In this document: positions 35,006-44,871 of the stretch, in pieces
Numbering within the stretch: position 1 is the first letter of the stretch
How the letters are laid out: every line of letters starts with the position of its first letter
Assembly (NCBI RefSeq): GCF_044385915.1
Contig: NZ_JBISCC010000109.1
Coordinates: 1 to 64,000, forward strand
Length of the DNA: 64,000 nucleotides
Direction: 5' to 3'
DNA from: Thalassobellus citreus
Lineage (GTDB): Bacteria; Bacteroidota; Bacteroidia; Flavobacteriales; Flavobacteriaceae
Translations under genes and position numbers: made by a program
The notes under the pieces: model-generated
Seen by the model: only the letters and a program-made list of their open reading frames with translations
The model's database searches: none
Told to the model about the DNA's origin: nothing

Positions 35006-37066
35006 TTAATAAAGTTCTTTAATCTTTTTTAGTTTGCTCTTCCATAGTTCTAAAGATTCTTTATGAATTTTTATGTTACTATGTACTTCTTTTACAAGCG
35101 GATTATCATCTTTAACATTAGTAAAAAACTGTAAGTTGTTTTCTAATTGATTTATTTGACCTTTTACTTCATCTATCTTTTTACGAATAAAAGAGCGTTC
35201 ATTATCTAAATCTCTATTATCTTCAGAAGTGTTCATGCTGTCAAGTTTGTTTTCAAACTTAATCATTTCAACTTCATTTTTTTCCATTTTTAAATTAGAC
35301 AATAAACCGTCTATAGTCTTCTGGAATTTACCTTCAATATAACGTTTGTCATTAGGTACTCTTCCTAATGCTTTCCAATTATTAATCTGTTCTTTTATAG
35401 CTTCAATATCTTTGTCTTTATCTCCAGAAGGTTTCAGCTCTTTAATAGTATCAAGAAGTACAGATTTTTTATTAAACATCTCTAAATCTTCTTTGTTTGC
35501 TTCATTTCTTTTGGCATGAAGTTTATCAAAATAAGAATTACAAGCACCTTTAAATTGTTTCCATATTTTGTCGCTATCTTTACGAGGTACATGACCAATT
35601 TTTTTCCAATCGCTTTGTATTTTTTTCATTAAAGCAGTGGTTACTTCAAAGTCTTCACTGTCTTTATTGTCTTCAGCTATTTTTATAAGTTCTAGTTTTT
35701 TCTGAAGATTGGTGTATTGGTCTTTTTTAAGTCCTTTATAAAAACTGTTTTTTTGTCTATTAAAAACTCTAACAGCATCTTTAAACTTAGCCCAAGTAGC
35801 TTCGTTTACTTTTATAGGAACTTTACCAGCATTAAAAAACTGATTTCTAAGCGCTTCAATAGCTTTTATTTTATTTTGCCAGCCACCGTGAGAATTGGTT
35901 TCTTGAGCATTTAAAGCATCAATATTTGCTATTATTTCAAGTTTGTGCTCTAGATTTTTTTCGTAAACTTTGTCAATTTCTTGATAATAAACTTGACGTT
36001 TATCATTAATTATTTTAGTAGCAGCTTTAAAACGATCCCATATTTTTTCTCTATGCTCTCTTCCAACAGGTCCAAGTTCTTCTTTCCACATTTTATGAAG
36101 TTCTTGTAGCTCTCTAAACGCGCGCATAACATTATCGTCTTGTGCTAACTCTTCAGCACGTTCAATAATTTTAGTCTTTTTCTCTAAGTTATGTTTAAAA
36201 TCTAAATCGCGTAAGTCTCTATTTAAATGTAAAAAGTCGTAAAACATTTCTACATGGTGGTGGTAACTATTCCATGCATTATTGTATTTGTCTCTAGGAA
36301 TAGGCCCTGTATTTCTCCAACGTTCTTGTAATTCTTTAAAGTGCTTATAAGTAGTGTTTATATTCTCTTCAAGGTTTAAAAGCCCTTTTAATTCTTCTAT
36401 AATTTGAAGTTTATCGGCTAAATTTTGCTTTAGATTTTTTTCTAAACTTTTATAATGGTCGTTTAGTTTTGTTCTATAATCTTTATAAGCTTCTTTAAAT
36501 CTTTTTTGAATGGGTGACGAGTAGAAAAAGTCAATTTCATTACCACCTTCATTTAAAAATTCTTCTTTTTTCTCATCAAGTAACGCTTGGAATTTTGTTT
36601 TAAATTCGTTGTTAATACCATCTACATGAGATTTTATAGCTTGAATTTTTTCGTTTTTAAGCAGTTTTTCTAACTCGATGGCTAGGGCTTCTAACGACAT
36701 GTTATCATACTCTTTTACTTCAATAGTATGTCGTTCTTTATTGCCTTCATCTTCTGCATCTTCTGCATTAGATTCTTCAATTTCATTAATAACTTTTTCA
36801 TCGTCAGAATCTGATGGCGTTACATTAGAAGCAACTTCAACACAAGGTTCTGTTTCTTCTTTTGTAGGCTCTATAGATTCTTGATGATTATCTGCTACAG
36901 CATCTTCATTAACAATGGTTGTTTCTTCAACTTCAGGATTTTCTTCTTGAGTTTTTTCTGTTTCAATTGAAGAGTTGTCAACTAAGTTATCATTGTTTAA
37001 CTTGTTTGTATTGTTTTCTGTTTCTTCTACTCCTTCTGCTTTTTGCAGTTTATTACTATCAGACAT
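35006..37066 (-). CDS. DUF349 repeat protein with acidic N-terminus
   Basis: A 686-residue, highly charged, mostly helical cytoplasmic protein. Residues 1-115 are acidic and low complexity. From about 130 on it is coiled-coil-like with five DUF349 repeats, marked by the W-x9-P/V-x-WxxF pattern: LQERWRNTGPIPRDKYNNAW, MWKEELGPVGREHREKIW, FFNAGKVPIKVNEATW, DWKKIGHVPRKDSDKIW and the shorter NWKALGRVPNDKRY. DUF349 proteins are conserved throughout Bacteroidota, but I know of no firm function. The gene lies 104 bases downstream of aroE, separated by a weak terminator, so cotranscription is uncertain. The C-terminal 60 residues form another predicted coiled coil. Confidence 0.9.
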   Translation of the reverse strand: MSDSNKLQKAEGVEETENNTNKLNNDNLVDNSSIETEKTQEENPEVEETTIVNEDAVADNHQESIEPTKEETEPCVEVASNVTPSDSDDEKVINEIEESNAEDAEDEGNKERHTIEVKEYDNMSLEALAIELEKLLKNEKIQAIKSHVDGINNEFKTKFQALLDEKKEEFLNEGGNEIDFFYSSPIQKRFKEAYKDYRTKLNDHYKSLEKNLKQNLADKLQIIEELKGLLNLEENINTTYKHFKELQERWRNTGPIPRDKYNNAWNSYHHHVEMFYDFLHLNRDLRDLDFKHNLEKKTKIIERAEELAQDDNVMRAFRELQELHKMWKEELGPVGREHREKIWDRFKAATKIINDKRQVYYQEIDKVYEKNLEHKLEIIANIDALNAQETNSHGGWQNKIKAIEALRNQFFNAGKVPIKVNEATWAKFKDAVRVFNRQKNSFYKGLKKDQYTNLQKKLELIKIAEDNKDSEDFEVTTALMKKIQSDWKKIGHVPRKDSDKIWKQFKGACNSYFDKLHAKRNEANKEDLEMFNKKSVLLDTIKELKPSGDKDKDIEAIKEQINNWKALGRVPNDKRYIEGKFQKTIDGLLSNLKMEKNEVEMIKFENKLDSMNTSEDNRDLDNERSFIRKKIDEVKGQINQLENNLQFFTNVKDDNPLVKEVHSNIKIHKESLELWKSKLKKIKELY

Positions 37067-37152
37067 TTTTAAAAATGTTTAGGTTCATCAAATTACTTTC
37101 GCATTAAAGATACTAACAAGTATACTATTTACAAAAGAGAAGGAGGCTTTTA

Positions 37153-37177
37153 ATAAAATAAAAAAGAGTTTTACTCT
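37153..37177 (-). terminator. Weak terminator at the end of aroE (minus strand)
   Basis: On the minus strand AGAGT-AAA-ACTCT is followed by TTTTTTATTTTATT. The stem is only five bp and overlaps the aroE stop codon, so strength is doubtful. Confidence 0.5.
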
Positions 37178-37911
37178 AAGTTCCAAATAGACCAAGCTTT
37201 TTCAGCTTGTAATTTTAGCATATTTAATCCGTTTTCTATTACAGCACCTTGTTCTCTTCCATGCTTTAGAAATGTAGTTTCTTCTGGATTATAAATTAAA
37301 TCGAATAAAATGTGATGACTTGTAATACCGTTATATGGAATGTCTGGGCAATTGTCAATATTAGGAAAGGTACCCAAAGGCGTACAGTTTATTATTATTT
37401 GGTGTTCTTTAATAACAGTTTCTGTTAGGGTTTCATAGGTATAGCTAATACTTTCAGATTGTTTTCTTGAAACATATTTGTAATCTATTTTTAGTTTTTT
37501 TAAACTATAGGCGACAGCTTTACTAGCGCCACCTGTACCTAGTATTAAAGCTTTTTTATGATGTGGTTTTAACAATGGTTCAAGAGATTTTGAAAATCCA
37601 TAGCAATCTGTATTATAACCAACTAATTTTCCTTTTTTTGTGATTTTTATGGTGTTAACGGCTCCAATAGCTTTAGCTTTTTTGTTTACCTTATCTAGAA
37701 ACAGCATGACATCTTGTTTATAAGGAATGGTAACGTTTAGGCCTTTTAGGTTTGCTGTGTTTTTTACAATTGACGGAAATAAATCAATAGATTCAATATC
37801 AAAATTTTCATAAGTGGTGTTTTCAATATTTTCATCTTCAAATTTCTGTTTAAAATATGATCTTGAAAATGAGTATGATATATTTTTTCCTAAAAGTCCT
37901 AATTTGTTCAT
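37171..37911 (-). CDS. aroE: Shikimate dehydrogenase
   Basis: A 246-residue enzyme reducing 3-dehydroshikimate to shikimate with NADPH, in the pathway to aromatic amino acids. The N-terminal substrate domain shows GLLGKNISYSFSRSYF (serines that hold shikimate) and GLNVTIPYKQDV with the catalytic lysine near residue 63, then NTDCYGF with the second catalytic aspartate. The NADP-binding domain has ALILGTGGASKAVAYSL near residue 120. At 246 residues it is somewhat shorter than the typical 270. Its start overlaps the stop of the upstream DUF368 gene by four bases, so it belongs to that operon. Linkage of aroE with DUF368 genes is a pattern I have no functional explanation for. Confidence 0.95.
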   Translation of the reverse strand: MNKLGLLGKNISYSFSRSYFKQKFEDENIENTTYENFDIESIDLFPSIVKNTANLKGLNVTIPYKQDVMLFLDKVNKKAKAIGAVNTIKITKKGKLVGYNTDCYGFSKSLEPLLKPHHKKALILGTGGASKAVAYSLKKLKIDYKYVSRKQSESISYTYETLTETVIKEHQIIINCTPLGTFPNIDNCPDIPYNGITSHHILFDLIYNPEETTFLKHGREQGAVIENGLNMLKLQAEKAWSIWNLE

Positions 37912-38924
37912 TTGTTTATTCTTGTTTTTTGCCCGTAAATTTCTAATGCTAAAACAATCGCAATTCCTAAAAAGACAAAGGCAATAGCATAATACGTTTC
38001 TGTATTTAATTCAGGGATGTAGCGTTCGTAATTTTGTATAATTTTTTTTCCTGTTGAATCTAGTAAAAAGCTACCATTTTCATGTATTTTGAAAATAGTT
38101 TTTTTCCATGGCCAAACAACACCTAAAGAGCCAACTATAAAGCCTATAATAGCCGAAAGCGTAATACTTTTATAATGCTTTAAAATATAACTTAGTACAT
38201 GTGAAAAAGTAACTAACCCTGTTATTGATCCTAGAGTGAAGACAATAAGAACTTTTAGCATTCTTATACGTTCTGTATTTTCAATAAAGCTAAAATCACC
38301 TCCTAGAATTTCATAAGCAGTATCGTATAAAGCATTAACAGAATCGACTAGAAGCAGCACATAGTTTCCTAAAAGAATAAGAATGAAAGATCCTGAAAAA
38401 CCAGGAAGAGTCATACCAGACACACTAATTATACCACAAAAAAACACAAACCATAGGTTGTCGTTTTCTGTGGCAGGATTTAAAAAACTAATACTTATTC
38501 CTAGCGCAATTCCAATAGCTAGAGAAAAGGATGTTTTATAATTCCAATCTTTAAAATCTTTATTTATATAATAAATAGAACCTATAATCATTCCGAAAAA
38601 CACACTCCAAACATAGAGTTCATAATGTATTATAAGATAATCTAAAACTTTAGAAATGCTAAAGTAACTCACTATCATACCTAAGAAAAGCAACCCTAAG
38701 AAGCGTCCGTTAATATAGTTGTAAAAGCTTTTAAAGCGCCCATTAATAAGTAGCATAAAAGCTTTTCCGTTAATCTTTTTTAACGAATAAATAAATTCCT
38801 CATAAAAACCAGCAACAAATGCAACAACACCACCAGATACCCCAGGAACTTTATTCGCAGCCCCCATACCTAATCCTTTTAGAATAAGAAAAAGTTTATC
38901 GGTTAAAGTTCTGGTTTCTTGCAT
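37908..38924 (-). CDS. DUF368 membrane protein, probable polyprenyl-phosphate translocase (second paralogue)
   Basis: A 338-residue protein with about eight to nine membrane helices. It carries the DUF368 repeat signature twice: GMGAANKVPGVSGGVVAFVAGFYEE near residue 15 and VSGMTLPGFSGSFILILLGNY near 170. DUF368 proteins (PopT) have been shown in other bacteria to return undecaprenyl phosphate across the cytoplasmic membrane for reuse in cell-wall and lipopolysaccharide synthesis. A C-terminal hydrophilic segment (WPWKKTIFKIHENGSF...) matches a similar one in its neighbour. The ATG overlaps the previous stop (TAATG), so translation is coupled. That it transports C55-P here is inferred from the family. 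Confidence 0.9.
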   Translation of the reverse strand: MQETRTLTDKLFLILKGLGMGAANKVPGVSGGVVAFVAGFYEEFIYSLKKINGKAFMLLINGRFKSFYNYINGRFLGLLFLGMIVSYFSISKVLDYLIIHYELYVWSVFFGMIIGSIYYINKDFKDWNYKTSFSLAIGIALGISISFLNPATENDNLWFVFFCGIISVSGMTLPGFSGSFILILLGNYVLLLVDSVNALYDTAYEILGGDFSFIENTERIRMLKVLIVFTLGSITGLVTFSHVLSYILKHYKSITLSAIIGFIVGSLGVVWPWKKTIFKIHENGSFLLDSTGKKIIQNYERYIPELNTETYYAIAFVFLGIAIVLALEIYGQKTRINK

Positions 38925-39844
38925 TACTGTTTCTTAGTGCCTAATCTTTCTAAAATAAAAATAGTTAAAAATCCAATAACCATTAAGCTTATTGCAAAAA
39001 CGATTTGATTATCTCCATTAAAAGCAAATGGTGAGATGCTTTCTTGTGATAAAGGTGTTTTTATACCTTTTGAATCTGTATACCAGGATAAGGTGTTTTT
39101 CCACGGCCAAACTTTATTTAGTGAGCCAAAAATAAAGCCTGTAAGTATTGCTAAAGTGACATTATGGTAGTTTTTAAAAAGCCATTTTAATAAATGACTA
39201 AAACTTAATAAACCAACGGCAGCACCAGTAGCAAAAATGATTATTTTTTTTATATCAAAATCATGAAAAGCATTACTTAAGGTTTTGTAAGCACCAAGAA
39301 TGATGAGAATAAAAGAGCCAGAAATCCCAGGTAAAATCATAGCGCAAATAGCAATAGCTCCAGCTATAAATAAGTGTAAAGAACTTTCATTGTTTGCTAG
39401 AGCAGGAAGGGATGTAATGTAATGAGCACTAATGGCTCCAATAATTAACGCTATAATAACTGTTATATTCCATTTGGTAATTTGTTTTCCAACAAAATAA
39501 ATACTCGCTATTATAAGACCAAAAAAGAAGGACCAAATTAAAACAGGATGGTTTTCTAATAAATATTTGGCAAGCCTCATAAATGATATATAGCTAATGA
39601 TAATACCACTTAGAAGTGATAAAATAAAATTTCCGTTTAGCGCTTTCCAAAAAGGTTTTATGCCTTCACTAAAAAGTGTTTTAAAAAGAGATGGTTTTAC
39701 GTTACTAATTGTAGAAATTAATTCTTCATAAATACCAGAAATGAAAGCTATAGTACCACCAGAAACACCAGGTACAGCATCAGCAGCTCCCATAGCGACT
39801 CCTTTTATTGAAATAGTTAAATAATCTTTAAAGCGTCTTTGCAT
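38924..39844 (-). CDS. DUF368 membrane protein, probable polyprenyl-phosphate translocase (first paralogue)
   Basis: A 306-residue multi-pass membrane protein, a paralogue of the next gene. The signatures are GVAMGAADAVPGVSGGTIAFISGIYEE near residue 14 and CAMILPGISGSFILIILGAY near 168. Both halves show the same PGxSGG/S motif, suggesting an internal duplication with inverted topology, as known for the DUF368 (PopT) family of polyprenyl-phosphate carriers. The hydrophilic loop WPWKNTLSWYTDSKG is shared with the paralogue. It heads the DUF368-DUF368-aroE set and lies 52 bases after the TPR gene. Differences in the loops may mean different timing or partners for the two copies. Confidence 0.9.
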   Translation of the reverse strand: MQRRFKDYLTISIKGVAMGAADAVPGVSGGTIAFISGIYEELISTISNVKPSLFKTLFSEGIKPFWKALNGNFILSLLSGIIISYISFMRLAKYLLENHPVLIWSFFFGLIIASIYFVGKQITKWNITVIIALIIGAISAHYITSLPALANNESSLHLFIAGAIAICAMILPGISGSFILIILGAYKTLSNAFHDFDIKKIIIFATGAAVGLLSFSHLLKWLFKNYHNVTLAILTGFIFGSLNKVWPWKNTLSWYTDSKGIKTPLSQESISPFAFNGDNQIVFAISLMVIGFLTIFILERLGTKKQ

Positions 39845-39896
39845 GTTTTGATTTTTATAAGAAAATCAAAGATATGTATTTTAACACGATGTTTAA

Positions 39897-41285
39897 TTAT
39901 AGATTTGTTTTTAGTAGATTTTTAACAAGTATTTTGTTAGAAACTTCAGGAAAAAGTTCTTCAATAATAAAAGCGTATTCTTCATTATATTTTAAGCCAT
40001 TTTTTAAATGAAATATGCCTTTGTCATTTTCATTTAAAGAAAAATACAATCCAGCTAAGCGATATACTACTTCGGCACTTTCTGGGTGAAACTCTAAAGC
40101 TTGTTCAAAATTAATAGCTGCGGCTTCTGGCTCACCTAGTTTAATTAATAAATCGCCTCGAGATAGCCATGTGTTTAATTCGTAATTGCCTAGTTCTAAT
40201 GTTTTTTTAAATCCGCGCTCAGCTTCTTCATAAAAGTTTAAACGTTGATTAATTTGGGAGAATAGCTTCCAATATATAACATTTTCAGTATCAATATTTA
40301 TAGCTTTATTAATATAGTATAGAGCTTTTTTGTAATTCTTTTTTTTGTTATAATATTTAGTGATTGCAATCCAACCTTTATCTAGTAAAGGGTCTTCATG
40401 TACCGTTCTATCATAATACTGAAGCGCTAGCTCATCATTATTTAATTTTTCATAGCAAGAGCCTATATGTAATAACGCAAATGATGTGGGGTCATCTAAT
40501 TTTAAAGTAATACTGTAATTTTCTATAGCTTCTTCGTAGCGTTTTAATTTTTCAAGAACTTTACCACGTTCTAGATAGGCGCCAATAAAAGTATCGTCAG
40601 AAATAATAGCAAAATCAAACGATGTTAATGCTTTTTCATATTCTTTTAAATTAAAATATTGTTTTCCTAATTGATGCCATGCTACTTCACAATACGGATT
40701 TTTATCTAAAAATAGGTTTAAATATTCTATAGCAGATTCATTCTGATTTAAAAATTCAAAGCAATAAATAATATTATAAAGCGCGGAGTAATCTTCTAAA
40801 TCTTTCTCTAAGCATTTCATGAAATATGTTTTAGCATCTTCAAATTGGTCTAGAAATAAATATTCCATACCAATTAGAGAATATAAATCAACAACATCTT
40901 CCGTAAGTTCGATTGCTGTTTTTAAAACCTCAATAGCCTGTAAGTGCTCATCTTTTTTAGATAGAATATTTGCCTTTTGAATAAAAATTTCTTCATTCAT
41001 GGGGTCTAAACTATAAAGCTCGTTTAAAAGAGAGTCGGCTTCAATAAGTTTATCTTCAAAAACATGTATTTCTACTTTAAAAAGTCTTAAATTAATGGAG
41101 GTAGGGTGTTGGTCTAAACCTAGTTTTATAGCTTTTTTTGCTAATGCTATTTTACCTTGATTTAGATAATGATGAATGATGTTTTCAAATTCTTCTGAAT
41201 CGAAGAATAAAACACGATTCGTTTTTAACATCGATTCAAACTTAGTAAGCGGCAAGTTGTTATTGTCGTTATGACTAAACTCCAT
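39897..41285 (-). CDS. Tetratricopeptide-repeat protein
   Basis: A 462-residue cytoplasmic protein made almost wholly of helical hairpins. I start at the ATG giving MEFSHNDNNNL; a GTG two codons earlier is possible. About twelve TPR units can be followed from residue 40 to 430, with the usual small and large hydrophobic positions (for example ALTSFDFAIISDDTFIGAYL, AIENYSITLKLDDPTSFALL and AAINFEQALEFHPESAEVVY). There is no signal peptide or membrane segment. TPR arrays bind other proteins; the partner cannot be read from the sequence. It lies between the aminotransferase, 166 bases upstream, and the DUF368 genes, 52 bases downstream. Confidence 0.9.
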   Translation of the reverse strand: MEFSHNDNNNLPLTKFESMLKTNRVLFFDSEEFENIIHHYLNQGKIALAKKAIKLGLDQHPTSINLRLFKVEIHVFEDKLIEADSLLNELYSLDPMNEEIFIQKANILSKKDEHLQAIEVLKTAIELTEDVVDLYSLIGMEYLFLDQFEDAKTYFMKCLEKDLEDYSALYNIIYCFEFLNQNESAIEYLNLFLDKNPYCEVAWHQLGKQYFNLKEYEKALTSFDFAIISDDTFIGAYLERGKVLEKLKRYEEAIENYSITLKLDDPTSFALLHIGSCYEKLNNDELALQYYDRTVHEDPLLDKGWIAITKYYNKKKNYKKALYYINKAINIDTENVIYWKLFSQINQRLNFYEEAERGFKKTLELGNYELNTWLSRGDLLIKLGEPEAAAINFEQALEFHPESAEVVYRLAGLYFSLNENDKGIFHLKNGLKYNEEYAFIIEELFPEVSNKILVKNLLKTNL

Positions 41286-41451
41286 AAGCACATTTGTAAG
41301 GTTTCTACCTGAATAAATTTAAGATTCTATTCTGTTTTATGGGATTAATTAGATAAATGTTTTCAACAAAGTAATGAACAGTTGGATTTTTAGTGTTCCG
41401 ATTTTTGTGTTATTAGTTGATTTTTAGAACTATGGGAGAGTTTTGTTAATT

Positions 41452-42627
41452 CTAAATATTATTCAAAATATTAATAATTATAGCACAACCTTTAGCTATT
41501 TCATCGTTTGATATGGTTAAAGGCGGTGTGATTCTTACAGCTTTAGGCTCAAAAAGTAACCAAAATAATATTAAACCTTGGTCTTGACTTTCTAAAACTA
41601 TTCTATTTGTTATAGATTCTGAAGGTGTAATGATTGCAAGCATAAGACCAACTCCTCTTATTTCTTTTATTAAAGGATGTACTAAAAGTTTTCTAAATAG
41701 TTGTTCCTTTTCTAAGGCTTGCTGCATTAAATTACTAGTTGTAATTTCTTTTAACGTTGCTAAAGCCGAAGCAGCAATAACAGGATGTCCTCCAAATGTC
41801 GTTATGTGTCCTAATTTAGGATTGTCTTGAAGTAAATCCATTAAGCTACTAGAAGCTGTAAAGGCTCCAATAGGCATACCGCCACCTAAAGCTTTACCTG
41901 TTACTAAAATATCTGGAATACAATTATAATTTTGAAAACCAAAAAGGTTTCCAGTTCTACCAAACCCTGGTTGAATTTCATCTAAAATTAAAAGGGCTCC
42001 AACTTTATCACATTGTTGTCTTACTTTTTTTAAATAGTCATTTTTAGGAACAATAAAACCAGCACCACCTTGTATGGTTTCTAAAATAACACATGCTGTT
42101 TTTGTTGTAATTTGTTTTAAATCGTATTCGTTATTGAATTCTATGAATTTAACATCAGGAAGTAAAGGTCTAAAGGCTTGTTTACGTTCTTCATGTCCCA
42201 TAATACTTAAAGACCCCATCGTATTACCATGATAAGCTTTGTTTGCAGCAATGATTTCGCTTCGTCCAGTAGCGCGTTTAGCTAATTTTAAAGCACCTTC
42301 AATAGCTTCAGTTCCAGAATTGGTTAAATAGGTTTTGTTTAATGAATCAGGAAGGTTTTCTGCTAATAGTTTAGCTAGTTCTACAGCTGGTTTTTGAGCA
42401 TATTCACCATAAACCATGACGTGCATGTATTTATCTAGCTGATCTTTAATAGCATTAACTACTTTTGGGTGATTATGACCTAGTGGACAAGCAGATACGC
42501 CAGCAACAAAATCAAGATATGCTTCGTTTTTTGTGTTGTAAATATAACTTCCTTTGGCATGTGAAACTTCCATTGCTAAAGGGTGTGGTGATGTTTGTGC
42601 TTGGTATTTTAAGAAGTCTTGTTTCAT
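41452..42627 (-). CDS. Class III PLP-dependent aminotransferase
   Basis: A 391-residue pyridoxal-phosphate enzyme of the ornithine/acetylornithine aminotransferase type. The PLP phosphate contact is in TNSGTEAIEGALKLAKRATG, the ring-stacking region in NKAYHGNTMGSLS, the cofactor aspartate in LLILDEIQPGFGRTG near residue 218, and the Schiff-base lysine in DILVTGKALGGGMPIG near residue 246. Length and motifs fit. No arginine-biosynthesis genes are adjacent, so it could equally serve ornithine, 4-aminobutyrate or another omega-amino acid. It starts seven bases after the OstA-like gene stops, so the two share a transcript although their functions look unrelated. Confidence 0.92.
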   Translation of the reverse strand: MKQDFLKYQAQTSPHPLAMEVSHAKGSYIYNTKNEAYLDFVAGVSACPLGHNHPKVVNAIKDQLDKYMHVMVYGEYAQKPAVELAKLLAENLPDSLNKTYLTNSGTEAIEGALKLAKRATGRSEIIAANKAYHGNTMGSLSIMGHEERKQAFRPLLPDVKFIEFNNEYDLKQITTKTACVILETIQGGAGFIVPKNDYLKKVRQQCDKVGALLILDEIQPGFGRTGNLFGFQNYNCIPDILVTGKALGGGMPIGAFTASSSLMDLLQDNPKLGHITTFGGHPVIAASALATLKEITTSNLMQQALEKEQLFRKLLVHPLIKEIRGVGLMLAIITPSESITNRIVLESQDQGLILFWLLFEPKAVRITPPLTISNDEIAKGCAIIINILNNI

Positions 42628-42634
42628 TGTTTTT

Positions 42635-44788
42635 TTAATCTAACACTTCAAACAATTCAATATTCCAGATGTCAATGTTTTGAGTTGGTTTAGTTAAATA
42701 GATTACAACTCGAATTTTATTTCCATCGATTTCTTTATGACAACTAATAGTATGTTGAACCCATTTGGAGGTTAATTTTATTTTGGTTTTCTTGTAACGA
42801 GTAAAATCGTTACCAAACTCTTGAAGAGCAATATTTATATTACCTTTTCCTTTTAACCATAAATTTAATTTAAACTCTCCTTTTAATTTAGAAATTGTTT
42901 GAAAAAAATGTGGGTTTATAGCTGTCGTTTTACATGAGATTTTATCAGCAGTTTTAGTGCCATTTGGTGATATAACGGTATTTGGTTTTACAATAACATT
43001 TCTTTTATCCCAAATAGCATTATCAATCTCATTCTTGGATTTTAATAAATTTGTAGCGTTATTTTCTTTTTTAGTAATAATATTACTATAGTTAAAAATT
43101 GAAGTGTTTTTATGAGCTAATTCTATACGTTCAAGTAAATCATTATCAAAAAACGCATCTTGAGGAATATAATCATCTAGCCCTTTTATTATAGGTAAAA
43201 CTAAAGGTTTATCATCTTTAAATAAATCTTCAACACTTAGTGGGCGTTCATCTTCTCTCCAATCAAAACCTTTTAGGAATTGTTCTTTTTCAGGGTATTG
43301 CGATTGTGGATATGTTTTTCCATCAGCTTGATTAATTCTATTGTATTCTTCAATATCTCCATTTTCAAATAACATGGAGATACTTCCAGATTTAGCTTTA
43401 TCTATCCCGATAAGTTCATCTTTATCATTTCTAAGGTAAAAAATAGATTCAGCATTTTTATTAATATTTATTTTTCGTAAGGTGTTTTCTTTGTTAAACC
43501 AACCTTTTAAGTGTATACCATAAATTTGACTATAACCATTATCACTCAGGGTATCTTTGTTTATAATAAAAGCATTGTTGTATACCAAAAGTGAATCTAG
43601 CTTTTCTGTTTTTGGATTTGAAATTAGATGTATTGTGTCTCCAGTCATTTGGCTTTTTATATTCCAAAGAATGGGTTTGCGTTTTGTAGAAAAGGCATCA
43701 CTAGAGTCAAAACGATCTAAATTAATTAATTGTGTTAATCCTGTTTTTTGATCGGCATGAATAGAATCTGCCTTTGCACTTATATCTGATTTATAAAGTT
43801 TAGCATTATAATACGCTTTTACAATTCGATGTTCTGGTTTACCTGTTACCATAATTTTATTGGCATGCATATAAATAGAATCATTTTCTTGAACTGTTAT
43901 GGCTAAAGCTCGTTTAGTAATAAAAAGCGAGTCTTTTTCTTTAAAAACTTCAGCGTAATGTCCTTTTATAATACTATGGTTTAAAGTATCTGTTACTTTT
44001 ATGTTGTTGGTAGCAGAGGCAAAATTAATATTATTGTCAAAATATAAACTATCGCCTAAAATTTCTCTATCATCATAATCTATTTTTGCATTTTTAAGTG
44101 CATAGCCTACTTTGTTTTCGGTATCATAAAACCCTTTTTCGCAATAGGTTTTACTTGTTTCTGTTGTAATTGTTGATGGACCAAATAAAAAGGCGAGACC
44201 TGTTTCTGAATAAAAATCGAAAAAGTTAGAATTTATTGTAACGTCTTTATTTACAAGAACCACATTTTCTACAAATTGATACTTTTTAAGATTCATATAA
44301 TAACGACCTATTTTACTAGTAATAGTACCTGATGAATCTTTAACAACCGTTCCTCCATTTTTATAAAAGGATTGTTGTTTTAATTTGTCATAATATAATG
44401 TATCGGATGTAATAGTAGAATTTGGATCTTTTAACACTACTTCGCCACTAGCAAACGCTAATTCCGTTTCACCACTATATTCTAAATATTTTGAGGTCAT
44501 ATTGATCGTGTCGCCTTCTATCATTCGTACATGACCATAAGCCTCAATAAATTTTTCTTTTCTGTATTGGATAGCTTTATCACACCAAAGATCAATGCTT
44601 CCATGTTTTATGTGAACTTGTTGCGAATCATCACGTGTCATTGTGATAGCACCAGGAGCTTTTTCTTCATCAATGGTTGTTGTACCTGCATATTCAATTT
44701 TTATCTGCTTCTTTTCTTGAGCTTGTATGTTTGTTACTGAAACAAAACAAAATAATATTATAAAAAATATAGATGGTAGTCTATTCAA
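42635..44788 (-). CDS. OstA/LptA-like periplasmic protein with a C-terminal carbohydrate-binding-like domain, TTG start
   Basis: A 717-residue exported protein, probably part of lipopolysaccharide transport to the outer membrane. There is no suitable ATG. A TTG at 44788 gives MNRLPSIFFIILFCFVSVTN, a good signal peptide ending IQAQ; a TTG seven codons earlier is also possible. Residues about 30-330 are the OstA (LptA/LptD N-terminal) beta-jellyroll, with repeated strands such as WCDKAIQYRKEKFIEAYGHV, DTLYYDKLKQQSFYKNGG and GDSLYFDNNINFASA. After about residue 560 the style changes, and the last 120 residues (NGTKTADKI ... LWLKGKGNINIALQEFG ... KWVQHTISC) look like a family 4/9 carbohydrate-binding module. 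That fusion is unusual. Confidence 0.85.
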   Translation of the reverse strand: MNRLPSIFFIILFCFVSVTNIQAQEKKQIKIEYAGTTTIDEEKAPGAITMTRDDSQQVHIKHGSIDLWCDKAIQYRKEKFIEAYGHVRMIEGDTINMTSKYLEYSGETELAFASGEVVLKDPNSTITSDTLYYDKLKQQSFYKNGGTVVKDSSGTITSKIGRYYMNLKKYQFVENVVLVNKDVTINSNFFDFYSETGLAFLFGPSTITTETSKTYCEKGFYDTENKVGYALKNAKIDYDDREILGDSLYFDNNINFASATNNIKVTDTLNHSIIKGHYAEVFKEKDSLFITKRALAITVQENDSIYMHANKIMVTGKPEHRIVKAYYNAKLYKSDISAKADSIHADQKTGLTQLINLDRFDSSDAFSTKRKPILWNIKSQMTGDTIHLISNPKTEKLDSLLVYNNAFIINKDTLSDNGYSQIYGIHLKGWFNKENTLRKININKNAESIFYLRNDKDELIGIDKAKSGSISMLFENGDIEEYNRINQADGKTYPQSQYPEKEQFLKGFDWREDERPLSVEDLFKDDKPLVLPIIKGLDDYIPQDAFFDNDLLERIELAHKNTSIFNYSNIITKKENNATNLLKSKNEIDNAIWDKRNVIVKPNTVISPNGTKTADKISCKTTAINPHFFQTISKLKGEFKLNLWLKGKGNINIALQEFGNDFTRYKKTKIKLTSKWVQHTISCHKEIDGNKIRVVIYLTKPTQNIDIWNIELFEVLD

Positions 44789-44871
44789 AATATAAAAGAT
44801 TTGTGACAAAAATAACGATTAATATGATGTTTAATTATCTGTTGGCTTTTTTTTGTGATTTTGTTTGAAAC

